The notes under the pieces: generated by a model | The model's database searches: none | What the model was told of the DNA's origin: nothing | Seen by the model: only the letters and a program-made list of their open reading frames with translations | Made by a program: the position numbers and the translations under genes | Shown: positions 52,817 to 61,924 of the stretch, piece after piece | How the letters are laid out: each line of letters starts with the position of its first letter | How positions within the stretch are numbered: position 1 is the first letter of the stretch | NCBI RefSeq assembly: GCF_030534315.2 | Contig: NZ_CP130558.2 | Location: forward strand, 186,001 to 250,000 | Origin: Thermoanaerobacterium sp. CMT5567-10 | Lineage (GTDB): Bacteria; Bacillota; Thermoanaerobacteria; Thermoanaerobacterales; Thermoanaerobacteraceae | Direction of reading: 5' to 3' | DNA length: 64,000 nucleotides

Positions 52817-53146
52817 TTATTTCAAATTAACAACATCCATTATAATCTTTGTAATATCATCCATTATACGAGAAAAACTGTACTCAGCGGAAAGGTAAGC
52901 ATTTAATTCTGGATTGAGACTTAATATCTCATAAAGCTTCTTTAACTTTTCTTCATCTTCTTTTGTAACTTCTTCTCCAGTTAATTCTTTAGTTTGAATT
53001 TCTAATTGTTTCTTTCTAAAATCCTCCAGCATTTTTTTATTTTGTTCATTAGATTCAATTTTTTTAAATGCTTCTTTAAATGCTTTATATTCAGGCAGCT
53101 CTTCAATAGCTTTCTTTAATTCATATGCTTTATCATATACATTCAT
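52817..53146 (-). CDS. ylbF: YlbF/YmcA family protein
   Basis: 109-aa helical protein of the Com_YlbF family (MNVYDKAYELKKAIEEL, then a helix with KMLEDFRKKQLEIQ). In Bacillus YlbF, YmcA and YaaT form a complex that adjusts RNase Y activity and Spo0A phosphorylation; a single YlbF-like gene next to an RNase J gene fits an RNA-decay role. Which paralogue this is cannot be decided here. Confidence 0.82.
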   Translation of the reverse strand: MNVYDKAYELKKAIEELPEYKAFKEAFKKIESNEQNKKMLEDFRKKQLEIQTKELTGEEVTKEDEEKLKKLYEILSLNPELNAYLSAEYSFSRIMDDITKIIMDVVNLK

Positions 53147-53158
53147 TTTTCAATCCTC

Positions 53159-54829
53159 CTATATTTCCATTATTATTGGCAATATCATTGGATTTCTCTT
53201 AGTTTTTTCATACAAAAAGCTACTTAAACATTCTTTTATCATCGTCTTTATTGACGACCATTCTGTTATATCATCCTTTTCACATTGTAAAAGAGTTTCT
53301 CTAACTAAATTTTTAGCTTGTTCCATCAAATCTTCTGACTCCCTGACATATACAAATCCTCTTGATATTATATCAGGTCCAGCAATTACGGAACCTTTTT
53401 CCTTAGAGATTGTTACAACAACTACCAACAATCCATCTTGAGAAAGGTGTTTTCTATCCCTCAATACGATATTACCTACATCACCAACACCTAATCCATC
53501 TACTAACACTTTGCCAGCAGTCACAGAACCGGCAATCCTTCCAGAATTTTTCGTAAACTCTATAACCGTGCCATTATCGGCTACAAATATATTTTTAGGG
53601 TCCATACCAAGATCTTCTGCCAATCTAGCATGCTGTTTCAAATGTCTATATTCTCCGTGTACGGGAATAAAAAATTGTGGCTTTATTAGTGTGTGGAGTA
53701 ATTTAATCTCTTCTTGACATGCATGGCCAGAAACGTGTACGTCCGCTAATGCATCGTATATTACTTCAGCTCCTTTCTTAAAAAGCTGATTAATCACCCT
53801 TGATATTAACTTTTCATTACCCGGTATCGCAGATGCAGATATTACAACTGTATCACCTGGTACTATCTCAACTTTTTTATGTTCAGACGATGCCATTCTT
53901 GTCAGTGCTGACATAGGTTCACCTTGGCTGCCTGTAGTAATAATAACTACCTCACTGTACGGAAGTTTATTTGCTTCATCAATATCTATAAAAGTACCTT
54001 CCGGTATGCTTAAATACCCTAATTCATTAGCAACATTGATGACATTAATCATACTTCGTCCTGATATCGAAACTTTCCTTCCATATTTATACGCTGAATC
54101 AATTATTTGCTGAACACGGTGAATATTTGATGCAAATGTTGCAACGATTATGCGCTGTTCCGCTCTTCTAAAAATATTGTCAAAGGTATCACCGACAGTT
54201 TTCTCAGACATTGTATAACCAGGTCTTTCAATATTCGTGCTATCGCACATCATTACAAGCACGCCTTGTTCTCCAAGTTCAGCAAATCTGTGAAAATCCG
54301 CTACTTCTCCTCCTATCGGCGTAAAATCTATTTTAAAATCGCCAGAATGAAATACCGTACCAATAGGCGTATGAATAGCAAGTGCTGCCGAATCAGCTAT
54401 GCTATGAGATGTTCTTATAAACTCTACTTTAAGCTGTCCAAATGTTACTGTTTCACGAGGCTTCACCGTTACCAACTTACTATCTCTTAAAAGCCCATTT
54501 TCTTTTAATTTATATTCAACCAGACCAAGCGTTAAACGTGTTCCGTATACAGGCACATTAAGCTGCCTTAAAACGTATGGTAATGCACCAATATGGTCTT
54601 CATGTCCGTGTGTTAAAACAATAGCTCTAACTTTTTCTTTGTTTTTTAACAAATATGAAATATCCGGAATAACAAGGTCTATCCCCAGCATCTCATCATC
54701 AGGAAAAGCAAGACCACAGTCAATGACTATAATGTCATTTCCGTATTCAATAACAGTCATGTTTTTCCCTATTTCGTTCAATCCGCCCAAAGGTATGATT
54801 TTTAATTTCGTTTTATTTGTCAAATACAT
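53159..54829 (-). CDS. rnj: Ribonuclease J
   Basis: 556-aa metallo-beta-lactamase/beta-CASP nuclease with 5'-3' exonuclease and endonuclease activity in mRNA and rRNA maturation. Zinc ligands lie in THGHEDHIG (residues 73-81), with SIADSAALAIHT, SGDFKID, the beta-CASP domain, and HVSGHACQEE plus PVHGEYRH. Length is typical. ATG after GGGAG. Next to ylbF. Confidence 0.95.
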   Translation of the reverse strand: MYLTNKTKLKIIPLGGLNEIGKNMTVIEYGNDIIVIDCGLAFPDDEMLGIDLVIPDISYLLKNKEKVRAIVLTHGHEDHIGALPYVLRQLNVPVYGTRLTLGLVEYKLKENGLLRDSKLVTVKPRETVTFGQLKVEFIRTSHSIADSAALAIHTPIGTVFHSGDFKIDFTPIGGEVADFHRFAELGEQGVLVMMCDSTNIERPGYTMSEKTVGDTFDNIFRRAEQRIIVATFASNIHRVQQIIDSAYKYGRKVSISGRSMINVINVANELGYLSIPEGTFIDIDEANKLPYSEVVIITTGSQGEPMSALTRMASSEHKKVEIVPGDTVVISASAIPGNEKLISRVINQLFKKGAEVIYDALADVHVSGHACQEEIKLLHTLIKPQFFIPVHGEYRHLKQHARLAEDLGMDPKNIFVADNGTVIEFTKNSGRIAGSVTAGKVLVDGLGVGDVGNIVLRDRKHLSQDGLLVVVVTISKEKGSVIAGPDIISRGFVYVRESEDLMEQAKNLVRETLLQCEKDDITEWSSIKTMIKECLSSFLYEKTKRNPMILPIIMEI

Positions 54830-54948
54830 ATCTCCCTTCTTTTTTATATATTGCTAATAATATTTTAACCAACGACAATAAAACATTACCCGTACACACA
54901 CTAATTAATTGTATTATACTTTATTTGGTGATCATCTTCAAGTAGATA

Positions 54949-54980
54949 TAAAAAAATTGAGCCTGTCAATCCGACAGGCC
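54949..54980 (-). terminator. Terminator after fur
   Basis: GCCTGTC/GACAGGC stem with a 5-base loop directly after the fur stop, followed on the minus strand by TCAATTTTTTT. Confidence 0.85.
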
Positions 54981-55420
54981 TAATTTTTATTTTGCTTACA
55001 TTTACTGCAATATCCAAAAAATTTTACATTATGATCGACAATTTGAAAATTTTTTGTATTCTCTATAGCATCTTCTAAATTTTCTAATAGGTCTTCTTCC
55101 ATTTCTATCACACTTCCACATTTTAAACAAATTAAATGGTGGTGTTGATGGTCTTCATTATGATAAAGCTCATATCTACTTCTTCCATCGTCAAAATTTA
55201 ATTTATAAATTACTCCGAGTTCATCAAACAGTTGCAATGTCCTGTAAACTGTTGCAAGACCTATTTCAGGATATTTTTCTTTAACTAGATCATATATTTC
55301 CTCAGATGACAAATGTTTTTCACGATTTTCTATAATAACATCAAGTATAGCACGTCTTTGAGTCGTTAACTTAAATCCTTTTTGCTTTAAGCTTTCTTTT
55401 ATATCATCAATTTCGTTCAT
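54980..55420 (-). CDS. fur: Fur family metalloregulator
   Basis: 146-aa regulator: winged helix with TTQRRAILDVI and LATVYRTLQLFDELGV; dimerisation domain with the histidine-rich HNEDHQHHHLICLKCG and a second CxxC (YCSKC) for structural zinc. Fur, PerR and Zur cannot be separated with certainty; I use fur as family symbol. It has its own promoter and terminator. Confidence 0.88.
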   Translation of the reverse strand: MNEIDDIKESLKQKGFKLTTQRRAILDVIIENREKHLSSEEIYDLVKEKYPEIGLATVYRTLQLFDELGVIYKLNFDDGRSRYELYHNEDHQHHHLICLKCGSVIEMEEDLLENLEDAIENTKNFQIVDHNVKFFGYCSKCKQNKN

Positions 55421-55454
55421 TTTTTCACCACCTTACATTTTATTTATTTATAAA

Positions 55455-55483
55455 AGTTTATGCTTAACATTCTCAATTGTCAA
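55455..55483 (-). promoter_or_regulatory. SigA promoter of fur
   Basis: On the minus strand a perfect TTGACA (55483-55478), 17-base spacer and TAAACT (55460-55455), 34 bases upstream of the fur ATG. The spacer contains AATTGAGAATGTT, partly palindromic and AT-rich, where an autoregulatory box could sit; that is speculation. Confidence 0.65.
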
Positions 55484-55758
55484 CTATTTTTATAAAAATA
55501 AAATCAATTTTTAGTCGAATATAATCCTATATTAGCACAAAAACAGATATATTTTCAATTGAAACTAAACAAAAATTTCATAAGCACTTAATTATTTGAA
55601 AAATGCAGGCATTTATTGGCTTAATACTATTCTTTTTGAAAATTAACATATTTATAGTGATAATATAACGGTTAGATGTGAGAAATTAGCAATTTAAAAT
55701 GGTGTTATTTCCCAGGTAATATTTGTAATAATTAGAGGTTTTAATTTTTCGATAATAC
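55484..55758. other. AT-rich intergenic stretch between DUF1292 and fur
   Basis: About 275 bases of very AT-rich DNA. I see no open frame with a ribosome binding site, no strong hairpin and no repeat. The edges are the fur promoter and the DUF1292 terminator. Confidence 0.6.
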
Positions 55759-55788
55759 TAAAAAAGATATACCTAAATAGGTATATCT
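55759..55788 (-). terminator. Terminator overlapping the DUF1292 stop codon
   Basis: 9-bp perfect stem AGATATACC/GGTATATCT, loop of six bases, followed on the minus strand by TTTTTT. The stem starts inside the stop codon, so the terminator is as close to the gene as it can be. Confidence 0.85.
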
Positions 55789-56095
55789 ATTCGTTGTCGT
55801 GGTCATGATCACAGTCATCATCGCAACAATCACAATCATACTCTTCCATCAATTCATTATATGCTTCTACTACATCATTAAATTCATCTTCGTCTTCTAT
55901 CCCAACGAATATGTCTTCGCCGTTTTCATCTTGTTCAACTCTCAAAATATATGCGTCATCACTATCGCTATCTACAGGTGCAACAACAGCATATCTCGTA
56001 TCATCAAGCTCAAAAGATGAAATAAGTTCAAAGTCTACTTCATTTCCGTCCTCGTCAATAAGCTCAATAATGTCATTATTAAGTTCGTTATCCAA
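55787..56095 (-). CDS. DUF1292 acidic protein (YrzB-like)
   Basis: 102-aa, extremely acidic protein (VDFELISSFELDDTRYAVV is the family core) ending in an Asp/His/Cys-rich tail (DCDCCDDDCDHDHD) that looks metal-binding. The start is TTG at 56093-56095, eight bases after GAGG. It lies in the conserved alaS-ireB-ruvX-DUF1292-fur order. Function unknown to me. Confidence 0.85.
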   Translation of the reverse strand: MDNELNNDIIELIDEDGNEVDFELISSFELDDTRYAVVAPVDSDSDDAYILRVEQDENGEDIFVGIEDEDEFNDVVEAYNELMEEYDCDCCDDDCDHDHDNE

Positions 56096-56160
56096 AAAAA
56101 TCACCTCATTTCTTATATCAGGATAATCTCATTGTATTATACAAAAAATTTCCTGTCAAG

Positions 56161-56583
56161 TTAAATTAATTTCCTTTTATGATCAAGATACCCTTGTAGA
56201 ATTATCGTCGCTGCCAGTTTATCTATGACTTTCTTTCTCTTGTCCCTTCTCATATCTGCATCTTCAATAAGCATTCTGTTTGCCTCAACCGTCGTTAATC
56301 TTTCATCCCACAACAATATAGGCAAATCTATTTCTTTTTTTAGAATTTCCACAAAATTAATGACCTTCTGCCCTTGAGGCCCTATAGTTCCATTCATATT
56401 CTTAGGAAAGCCTACAACAATTTCTTCAGCTTTAAAACTATTTATAATTTTATTAATTTCTTGTATATCATCATCTAGATTTGACCTTTTAATAGTTTTT
56501 ATTCCCTGTGCTATTAAACCTGATGGATCACTTATAGCAACTCCAATCGTCTTATCACCAACATCTAAACCTATAGTACGCAA
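56161..56583 (-). CDS. ruvX: Holliday junction resolvase-like protein RuvX/YqgF
   Basis: 140-aa RNase H-fold protein ([19 protein letters not shown], then [16 protein letters not shown] and [16 protein letters not shown]). It is implicated in 16S rRNA 5' processing as well as junction resolution. Start TTG at 56581-56583 behind GGGGAG. A GC-rich hairpin (56612-56633) precedes it. Confidence 0.93.
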   Translation of the reverse strand: MRTIGLDVGDKTIGVAISDPSGLIAQGIKTIKRSNLDDDIQEINKIINSFKAEEIVVGFPKNMNGTIGPQGQKVINFVEILKKEIDLPILLWDERLTTVEANRMLIEDADMRRDKRKKVIDKLAATIILQGYLDHKRKLI

Positions 56584-56611
56584 TTTTATTCTCCCCAATC
56601 AAATGCAATAT

Positions 56612-56633
56612 GCCCCACACCACAGTGTGAGGC
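56612..56633 (-). other. GC-rich hairpin between ireB and ruvX
   Basis: On the minus strand GCCTCACAC and GTGTGGGGC pair (with G-U) around a 4-base loop, right after the ireB stop. No U-tract follows, so it is probably an mRNA processing or stability element. Confidence 0.4.
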
Positions 56634-56639
56634 TAAATT

Positions 56640-56891
56640 CTATTTTTCAAGATAATTTTTAACAAGTTCTTCTACTAATTCATCTCTTTCGATCTTTCTT
56701 ATGAGATTTCTAGCATTTTTATGACTAGTTATATATGTAGGATCACCTGATAGAATATAACCTACTATCTGATTTATAGGATTATATCCCTTCTCCAATA
56801 AAGCATCATAAACTGACTTTAATATATCTTCAGCTTTGTTGTCTTCATTTTCAAAATGAAATCTTACGGTTTCATCATTGCGGTCAGCCAT
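56640..56891 (-). CDS. ireB: IreB family regulatory phosphoprotein
   Basis: 83-aa protein of the UPF0297/IreB family ([47 protein letters not shown]). Enterococcal IreB is phosphorylated on N-terminal Thr by the PASTA kinase IreK; Thr8 is the candidate here. The start ATG at 56891 follows GAGGTG. Upstream of ruvX and downstream of alaS as in most Firmicutes. Confidence 0.92.
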   Translation of the reverse strand: MADRNDETVRFHFENEDNKAEDILKSVYDALLEKGYNPINQIVGYILSGDPTYITSHKNARNLIRKIERDELVEELVKNYLEK

Positions 56892-56973
56892 TTTTATCAC
56901 CTCTATGGGATTTTCATTTAATATATTATACGTTTATAATATATTAAATGATGAATACAAGTCAAGTTTAAGT

Positions 56974-59613
56974 TTATATTATTTGAAATTTTTCCTTAAC
57001 CAACATCTTTGATACGTTCAAAGCTTCGTCAACTTTATCCTGGTTATTACCAACGCCTTGTGCCATATCAGGTCTTCCGCCGCCCTTTCCTTCTGCAACT
57101 TGGCACACTTCTTTTATAATAGTTCCAACATTTATACCAAATTTAACTGCGTCTTTTGTAGCCATTCCTACAAAATTAATTTTTCCATTTCTTATTGTGG
57201 CAAATACTAAGACAGCACTCTTTAATTTGTCTTTGAGTATATCGCCCAACATTTTCAGTTCATCTACATCTAAATCATTTAGTACAGCGCTAATAAATTT
57301 CACCCCATTAAAGTCTACTGCTGAATTAGCTAATCTCTCAGATGTAGACAAAACAATTTTTGATTTCAACTGCTCCATCTGTTTTTCATAGTCCTTTATA
57401 GTTTGACTCAACCCAATAATCCTATTCACAATGTCTTTCTCATTAACTTTAAGGATTTGACCAACATTAGCTATTATTTCCTCTTTTTCATTTAAATACT
57501 TTATTGCATTTATCCCAGTTACAGCTTCTATCCTCCTGATACCTGCAGCAACACCACTTTCTGAAATAATTTTAAATACTCCTATATTTCCTGTATTATT
57601 TACATGCGTTCCTCCGCATAGCTCTTTGCTGTAATCTGATACATTTACGACTCTGACAACATCACCGTATTTTTCTTGAAATAATGCCATAGCACCTTTT
57701 TTTAATGCCTCATCTTGTGACATAATTTCAACCGAAACATCTATGTTTTCGTATATTTTCTCGTTAACCTCATTTTCTATAGCCTTAATTTCTTCATCAG
57801 TAAGTGCTTGATAATGAGTAAAATCAAATCTGAGCCTTTCCGGCGTAACCAAAGATCCCGCCTGATGTACATGATCACCTATAAACTTTCTCAATGCGCT
57901 ATGAAGCAAATGTGTTGCAGTGTGATTTCTGGCTGTACTAAGCCTATTCTTATTGTCTATCAAAGCTTCAACTGTGTCACCTACGCTTAAAATACCTCTT
58001 TCAACAGTACCTATATGAACAAACTTGTTTCCACCAGCCTTTTTACAATCTTTTATATTGACAAGAACATCTTCATTTTTTATAACACCTTTATCACCAA
58101 CTTGCCCACCACTTTCTGCATAAAACGGCGTCACATCCAAAACCACGTTTACTTCTTCTCCAGCTTCAGCAGAATCAACAATTTCATTATCCTTTATAAT
58201 AGCCAAAACTTTAGCATCTGACTTTACTGAGTCATAGCCTACAAATTTTGTTTCTATATCTTTCAGTGTTGAATAAATATCTTTTTCCCAAAGAGCATTA
58301 TCTTCTTTCCTGCTACTTCTAGCCCTTAATCTCTGTTTTTCCAACTCTTTTTGGTATTCATCTTCATCTACCGTCATACCTGACTCATTAAGTATTTCTT
58401 TTGTAAGTTCTATAGGAAAACCATAAGTATCGTATAATTTAAATGCCTTATTTCCTTCAAGGACGGTTTTTCCTTCGGATTTTAGATCGTTTATATACTC
58501 ATCAAGTATACTTAACCCCTGATCAATTGTTTCTTTAAATCTTTCTTCTTCTTTTTTTATTACTTTCTTTATATAATCTTTTCTTTCTATAAGTTCAGGA
58601 TATGCTCCAGAATAATGTTCTACAACAACATCCACAACGGTATGTAAGAATGGTTTATCAAGCCCTAATAATTTTCCATATCTTGCAGCTCTCCTTAAAA
58701 TCCTTCTTAAGACATATCCTCTACCTTCATTTGATGGCAATATACCATCAGATATCATGAAGGTAACCCCTCTAATATGGTCAGTTATAACCCTTAAAGA
58801 TACATCGTTTTTCTTGTCGTCTCCATATTTCACACCTGCCATCTCGCCAACATAATCAGTAATCCCACGTATAACGTCAACGTCAAAAATGCTATCAACG
58901 CCCTGCATAATTGTAGCCATTCTCTCAAGCCCCATACCTGTATCTATATTTGGCTTTGGCAATGGGTTATAATTACCTTCTGCATCTTTGTCAAATTGCG
59001 TAAATACAAGGTTCCAAAATTCTATAAATCTGTCACAATCACAGCCAACTCCGCAAGTTGGCTTCCCGCAACTTTTTTCTTCACCTCTGTCAAAATATAT
59101 TTCAGAACACGGCCCACACGGACCTGTGCCAATCTCCCAAAAATTATCTTCTTTACCCATTCTGACGATTCTCTCAGGCGGAAGTCCTACAACTTTGTTC
59201 CATATATCGTAAGCCTCATCATCGTTTTCATATACAGTTACCCATAGTCTGTCTTCCGGCAATTCCAAAACCTTCGTCACAAACTCCCACGCCCATGGTA
59301 TTGCCTCTTTTTTAAAATAATCGCCAAAAGAAAAATTGCCCAGCATTTCAAAAAAAGTCCCATGCCTTGCCGTTTTTCCAACTCTATCTATATCAGGAGT
59401 TCTAATACACTTTTGGCATGTAGTAACTCTTTTTCTTGGTGGAATTTCCTTCCCTGTAAAATACGGTTTCAAAGGAGCCATTCCCGCGTTAATAAGCAAT
59501 AAACTTTTATCATTTTTAGGCACAAGTGAAAAACTTGGCAATCTTAAATGCCCTTTACTTTCAAAAAAACTTAGATACTTCTCCCTTATCTCATTCATTC
59601 CGAGTTTTTCCAT
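56974..59613 (-). CDS. alaS: Alanyl-tRNA synthetase
   Basis: 879-aa class II synthetase, normal length. Catalytic core at the N-terminus ([36 protein letters not shown]), tRNA-binding domain, editing domain with [11 protein letters not shown] and [10 protein letters not shown] zinc sites, then the C-terminal DHHA1/C-Ala domain ([14 protein letters not shown]). The start is ATG at 59611-59613 after AAGGAGG; the longer frame runs through an intrinsic terminator. No T-box fits in the short leader. Confidence 0.97.
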   Translation of the reverse strand: MEKLGMNEIREKYLSFFESKGHLRLPSFSLVPKNDKSLLLINAGMAPLKPYFTGKEIPPRKRVTTCQKCIRTPDIDRVGKTARHGTFFEMLGNFSFGDYFKKEAIPWAWEFVTKVLELPEDRLWVTVYENDDEAYDIWNKVVGLPPERIVRMGKEDNFWEIGTGPCGPCSEIYFDRGEEKSCGKPTCGVGCDCDRFIEFWNLVFTQFDKDAEGNYNPLPKPNIDTGMGLERMATIMQGVDSIFDVDVIRGITDYVGEMAGVKYGDDKKNDVSLRVITDHIRGVTFMISDGILPSNEGRGYVLRRILRRAARYGKLLGLDKPFLHTVVDVVVEHYSGAYPELIERKDYIKKVIKKEEERFKETIDQGLSILDEYINDLKSEGKTVLEGNKAFKLYDTYGFPIELTKEILNESGMTVDEDEYQKELEKQRLRARSSRKEDNALWEKDIYSTLKDIETKFVGYDSVKSDAKVLAIIKDNEIVDSAEAGEEVNVVLDVTPFYAESGGQVGDKGVIKNEDVLVNIKDCKKAGGNKFVHIGTVERGILSVGDTVEALIDNKNRLSTARNHTATHLLHSALRKFIGDHVHQAGSLVTPERLRFDFTHYQALTDEEIKAIENEVNEKIYENIDVSVEIMSQDEALKKGAMALFQEKYGDVVRVVNVSDYSKELCGGTHVNNTGNIGVFKIISESGVAAGIRRIEAVTGINAIKYLNEKEEIIANVGQILKVNEKDIVNRIIGLSQTIKDYEKQMEQLKSKIVLSTSERLANSAVDFNGVKFISAVLNDLDVDELKMLGDILKDKLKSAVLVFATIRNGKINFVGMATKDAVKFGINVGTIIKEVCQVAEGKGGGRPDMAQGVGNNQDKVDEALNVSKMLVKEKFQII

Positions 59614-59633
59614 ATATATCCTCCTTAAGTTTA

Positions 59634-59658
59634 CAAAAAAACGTCCTGCAAGGGACGG
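59634..59658 (-). terminator. Terminator upstream of alaS
   Basis: CGTCC/GGACG stem, 6-base loop, followed on the minus strand by a T7 run; about 60 bases after the AI-2E-type permease stop. It ends the upstream transcript. Confidence 0.85.
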
Positions 59659-59720
59659 CAAATACCTTCTCTTTTTATGTATATTTTACAAGAAAGCCTA
59701 ATTAAAGTCAACAATTGCTA

Positions 59721-60751
59721 TTATACCTCAATAAAAACGTCTTTTAATATAACTTTAATCATAGCCACAACAGGAACAGACAAAAGCAGCCCCCATATTC
59801 CAAAAAATTCTTCTCCAACTAAAAGTGCAACTATTACAGTTATAGGATGCAGATCTACACTATCGCTCATGATTTTTGGCGCAAAAAATGCGCTTTCAAT
59901 TTGCTGTACTAAGAAAAATATGATAAATGCCCAAATACCTTTGTAAAGAGAATCAATAAGTCCCATCATAATGGCAGGAATAGATCCCAGTATTGGTCCA
60001 AAATATGGTATTATATTTAAAATTCCAGCTAAAATACCTATCAACACTGAATATTTTACTTTTATTATCATAAGTCCTATCGATGTTAGGATAGTTACAA
60101 CAGCAGAAATGTATATTTGACCTCTTATGTATTTACTCATAACACCGTCTAAATCTTTTAATATCTTTGCAAATCTGCCTCTCATCTTCTCAGGAATTAT
60201 CTCTTTTATCTCACTTTTTAATATATCTTTATCTTTTAATAAGTAAAATGTAATGATAGGTGTCAATATCAAATTTAATATATGACCAGTCAGTGAAATA
60301 ATGCTTTGTATTGCTGCATCTATCATAGATGCAATTTCTCTATTGAGCATATTAGTATGTTTTACAAATACAGTGCTAAATTCTTTTGGCAGATATGCTA
60401 AATAATTATTTTTGATATCATTAATTTTATATGTTAGATCATCAATATATCCGGGAAGCATTTTAAAAGACTTGACATTTCATTAGTTATTATTGGAAAT
60501 ATAAATAATACAGTTAATACTATAATACATAACAACAAAAAATATACAATTAATATCGATTGCACCCTTTTTATGCCTTTACCTTCAAAAAACAACACAA
60601 AAGGATTAATAAGGTAAGCAATCAAAATAGAAATAAAAATGGGTAACAATATTTCCTTGATTTTATCTATATTTTTAAATGCAAAATACAAAATAAAAAG
60701 TACAATAATTATTGTTATGATATATGTAATATATTTTTTGCTTATTTTCAT
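59721..60751 (-). pseudogene. AI-2E family (YdiK/PerM-type) permease, frameshifted
   Basis: The two parts are one 340-aa-type permease: residues to about 100 in the first frame (MKISKKYITYI, LLPIFISILIAYLINPFVLFF) and the rest in the second (GYIDDLTYKI, LTPIITFYLLKD, GILNIIPYFGPILGSIPA, LHPITVIVALLVGEEFFGIWG). The break is at the A4 run on the minus strand (60464-60461): one added A joins LLK with MLPGYIDDL. As given the first frame stops 17 codons later. The second frame has its own ATG but no clear site. AI-2E proteins are transporters of uncertain substrate; one in this family is a Na+/H+ antiporter. Confidence 0.8.
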
Positions 60752-60763
60752 GCAAAACACCTT

Positions 60764-60789
60764 TTAAATAAAAGGGCTAAAAGCCCTTT
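60764..60789 (-). terminator. Terminator overlapping the end of the 48-aa gene
   Basis: AAAGGGCT/AGCCCTTT stem (60771-60789) with a very small loop, followed on the minus strand by TATTTAAAAGG. The 5' arm includes the stop codon of the small gene. Confidence 0.7.
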
Positions 60790-60934
60790 ACATTTTATTT
60801 GCTCTACGAGCAATCTTTGATAAACCAATCTGAATCATTTGCATTGCTTTTTTCGAACTGATTTTCGGCATAATAAATGCTGTCAACGCTGCACCAGCTA
60901 AAAAGCCTTTTATATATTTGCCCTTGTCTTCCAT
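60788..60934 (-). CDS. Small YtxH-like protein of 48 aa
   Basis: 48 codons, ATG at 60932-60934 with AGGAGGG seven bases upstream. The product has a hydrophobic stretch (IKGFLAGAALTAFIMPK) and a basic, amphipathic end (KIARRANKM). This resembles short YtxH-type membrane proteins. It lies 16 bases after the PRC-barrel gene, so they are probably co-transcribed. Function unknown. Confidence 0.7.
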   Translation of the reverse strand: MEDKGKYIKGFLAGAALTAFIMPKISSKKAMQMIQIGLSKIARRANKM

Positions 60935-60950
60935 TTTAACCCTCCTATTT

Positions 60951-61466
60951 CTAAACTTTAATCAGATTATTAAGTCCACCTCTCGTAAAAAACATTGTCC
61001 CATCTTTGATGATTATTTTGCCATCAAATTTTTCAATACATTCTATGTTGACAATTCTTAGCCCTTTAAATAGGTCAGATGAAAATCCTCTACTAATCTC
61101 TGCATAAAGTATTATTCGCTCTTTTTCATCTAATATCAAATCATATATCTTTCCCCAATAGTTGCCCCTATTATCATAAACATCTTTATTAATTATATCG
61201 TTGCTGCCATTTTCTACATCATTTATAGATTTCACATCTAAATCTTTTATAGCATCTTTATTATTTATACACACCTGTTTATTTATACTTATTATATTCT
61301 TATTTTCGACTATCTTTGGTGATTTTAGTATTCCACCTTCTTCTATAAGTACACCTTTTATTTTTCCCTTTAAGTCACCATATAGCACATTTTTGACAGA
61401 ACCTATTATCTTATTATCTTCTGAGGATATTATTGGCATACCTATAATATCTTTTACAAAAATCAC
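60951..61466 (-). CDS. PRC-barrel domain protein
   Basis: 171-aa soluble protein with two PRC-barrel domains: residues about 4-65 (VKDIIGMPIISSEDNKIIGSV, the core seen as MPIISSEDNKIIG) and about 95-160 (KDVYDNRGNYWGKIYDLIL). PRC barrels are found in RimM and in sporulation proteins such as YlmC/YrrD. The start is GTG at 61464-61466 after AGGGGGG. Adjacent to alaS in many clostridia (YrrD), so the place is conserved. Confidence 0.8.
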   Translation of the reverse strand: MIFVKDIIGMPIISSEDNKIIGSVKNVLYGDLKGKIKGVLIEEGGILKSPKIVENKNIISINKQVCINNKDAIKDLDVKSINDVENGSNDIINKDVYDNRGNYWGKIYDLILDEKERIILYAEISRGFSSDLFKGLRIVNIECIEKFDGKIIIKDGTMFFTRGGLNNLIKV

Positions 61467-61521
61467 AATAATACCCCCCTTCAAATTTCTTTCTTGTATT
61501 AATTTTGCCCTATAAAGATAA

Positions 61522-61549
61522 AAAAATACACTTTATAAAGTGTATTTTT
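61522..61549. terminator. Bidirectional terminator
   Basis: Perfect AT-rich inverted repeat AAAAATACACTTTA / TAAAGTGTATTTTT with A and T runs on both ends, between the MFS remnant and the PRC-barrel gene. It marks the edge of the accessory region. Confidence 0.75.
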
Positions 61550-61586
61550 GGGTACTTATTTGATAAACAATACATCCGCCACAAAT

Positions 61587-61910
61587 TTAACCAGAATATT
61601 CGTATTTGCGTATCTTATTTATTGCAAAAAACAAAATTAATTCAAATAACAGGCTTACGGCTCCCGCATAAAAAGCTATACTAATACCACTATTTTCTGC
61701 AATAGCACCGATTGAAATGCCACTTAATATTTCCCCTATAGAACCAGCCATACTATACACCGATAACATAGTTGCCCTATATTGATCATTTAGTAATCCA
61801 TTTAGATAATAATCCATGATTGGTTCATAGACACCTGTGAACAATCTGAATAAGATAAATACTAAGATTTTAATTTCACTTTTATCGCTTTTATAATTTA
61901 TGTAAATCAA
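61587..61910 (-). pseudogene. Remnant of a second MFS transporter (C-terminal third)
   Basis: 107 codons encoding what looks like the last three or four transmembrane helices of an MFS protein (FRLFTGVYEPIMDYYLNG, SVYSMAGSIGEILSGISIGA), with no start region, no ribosome binding site and no N-terminal half. The frame remains open backwards into the 3' end of the intact MFS gene upstream. Likely the scar of recombination between tandem transporter genes. Confidence 0.75.
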
Positions 61911-61924
61911 AAAAACAAAATTTA

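Noticed and set aside
59614-59720. Possible T-box leader for alaS
   Set aside because: Only about 100 bases separate the genes, with no specifier stem or T-box sequence. The hairpin at 59642-59657 is a simple terminator.
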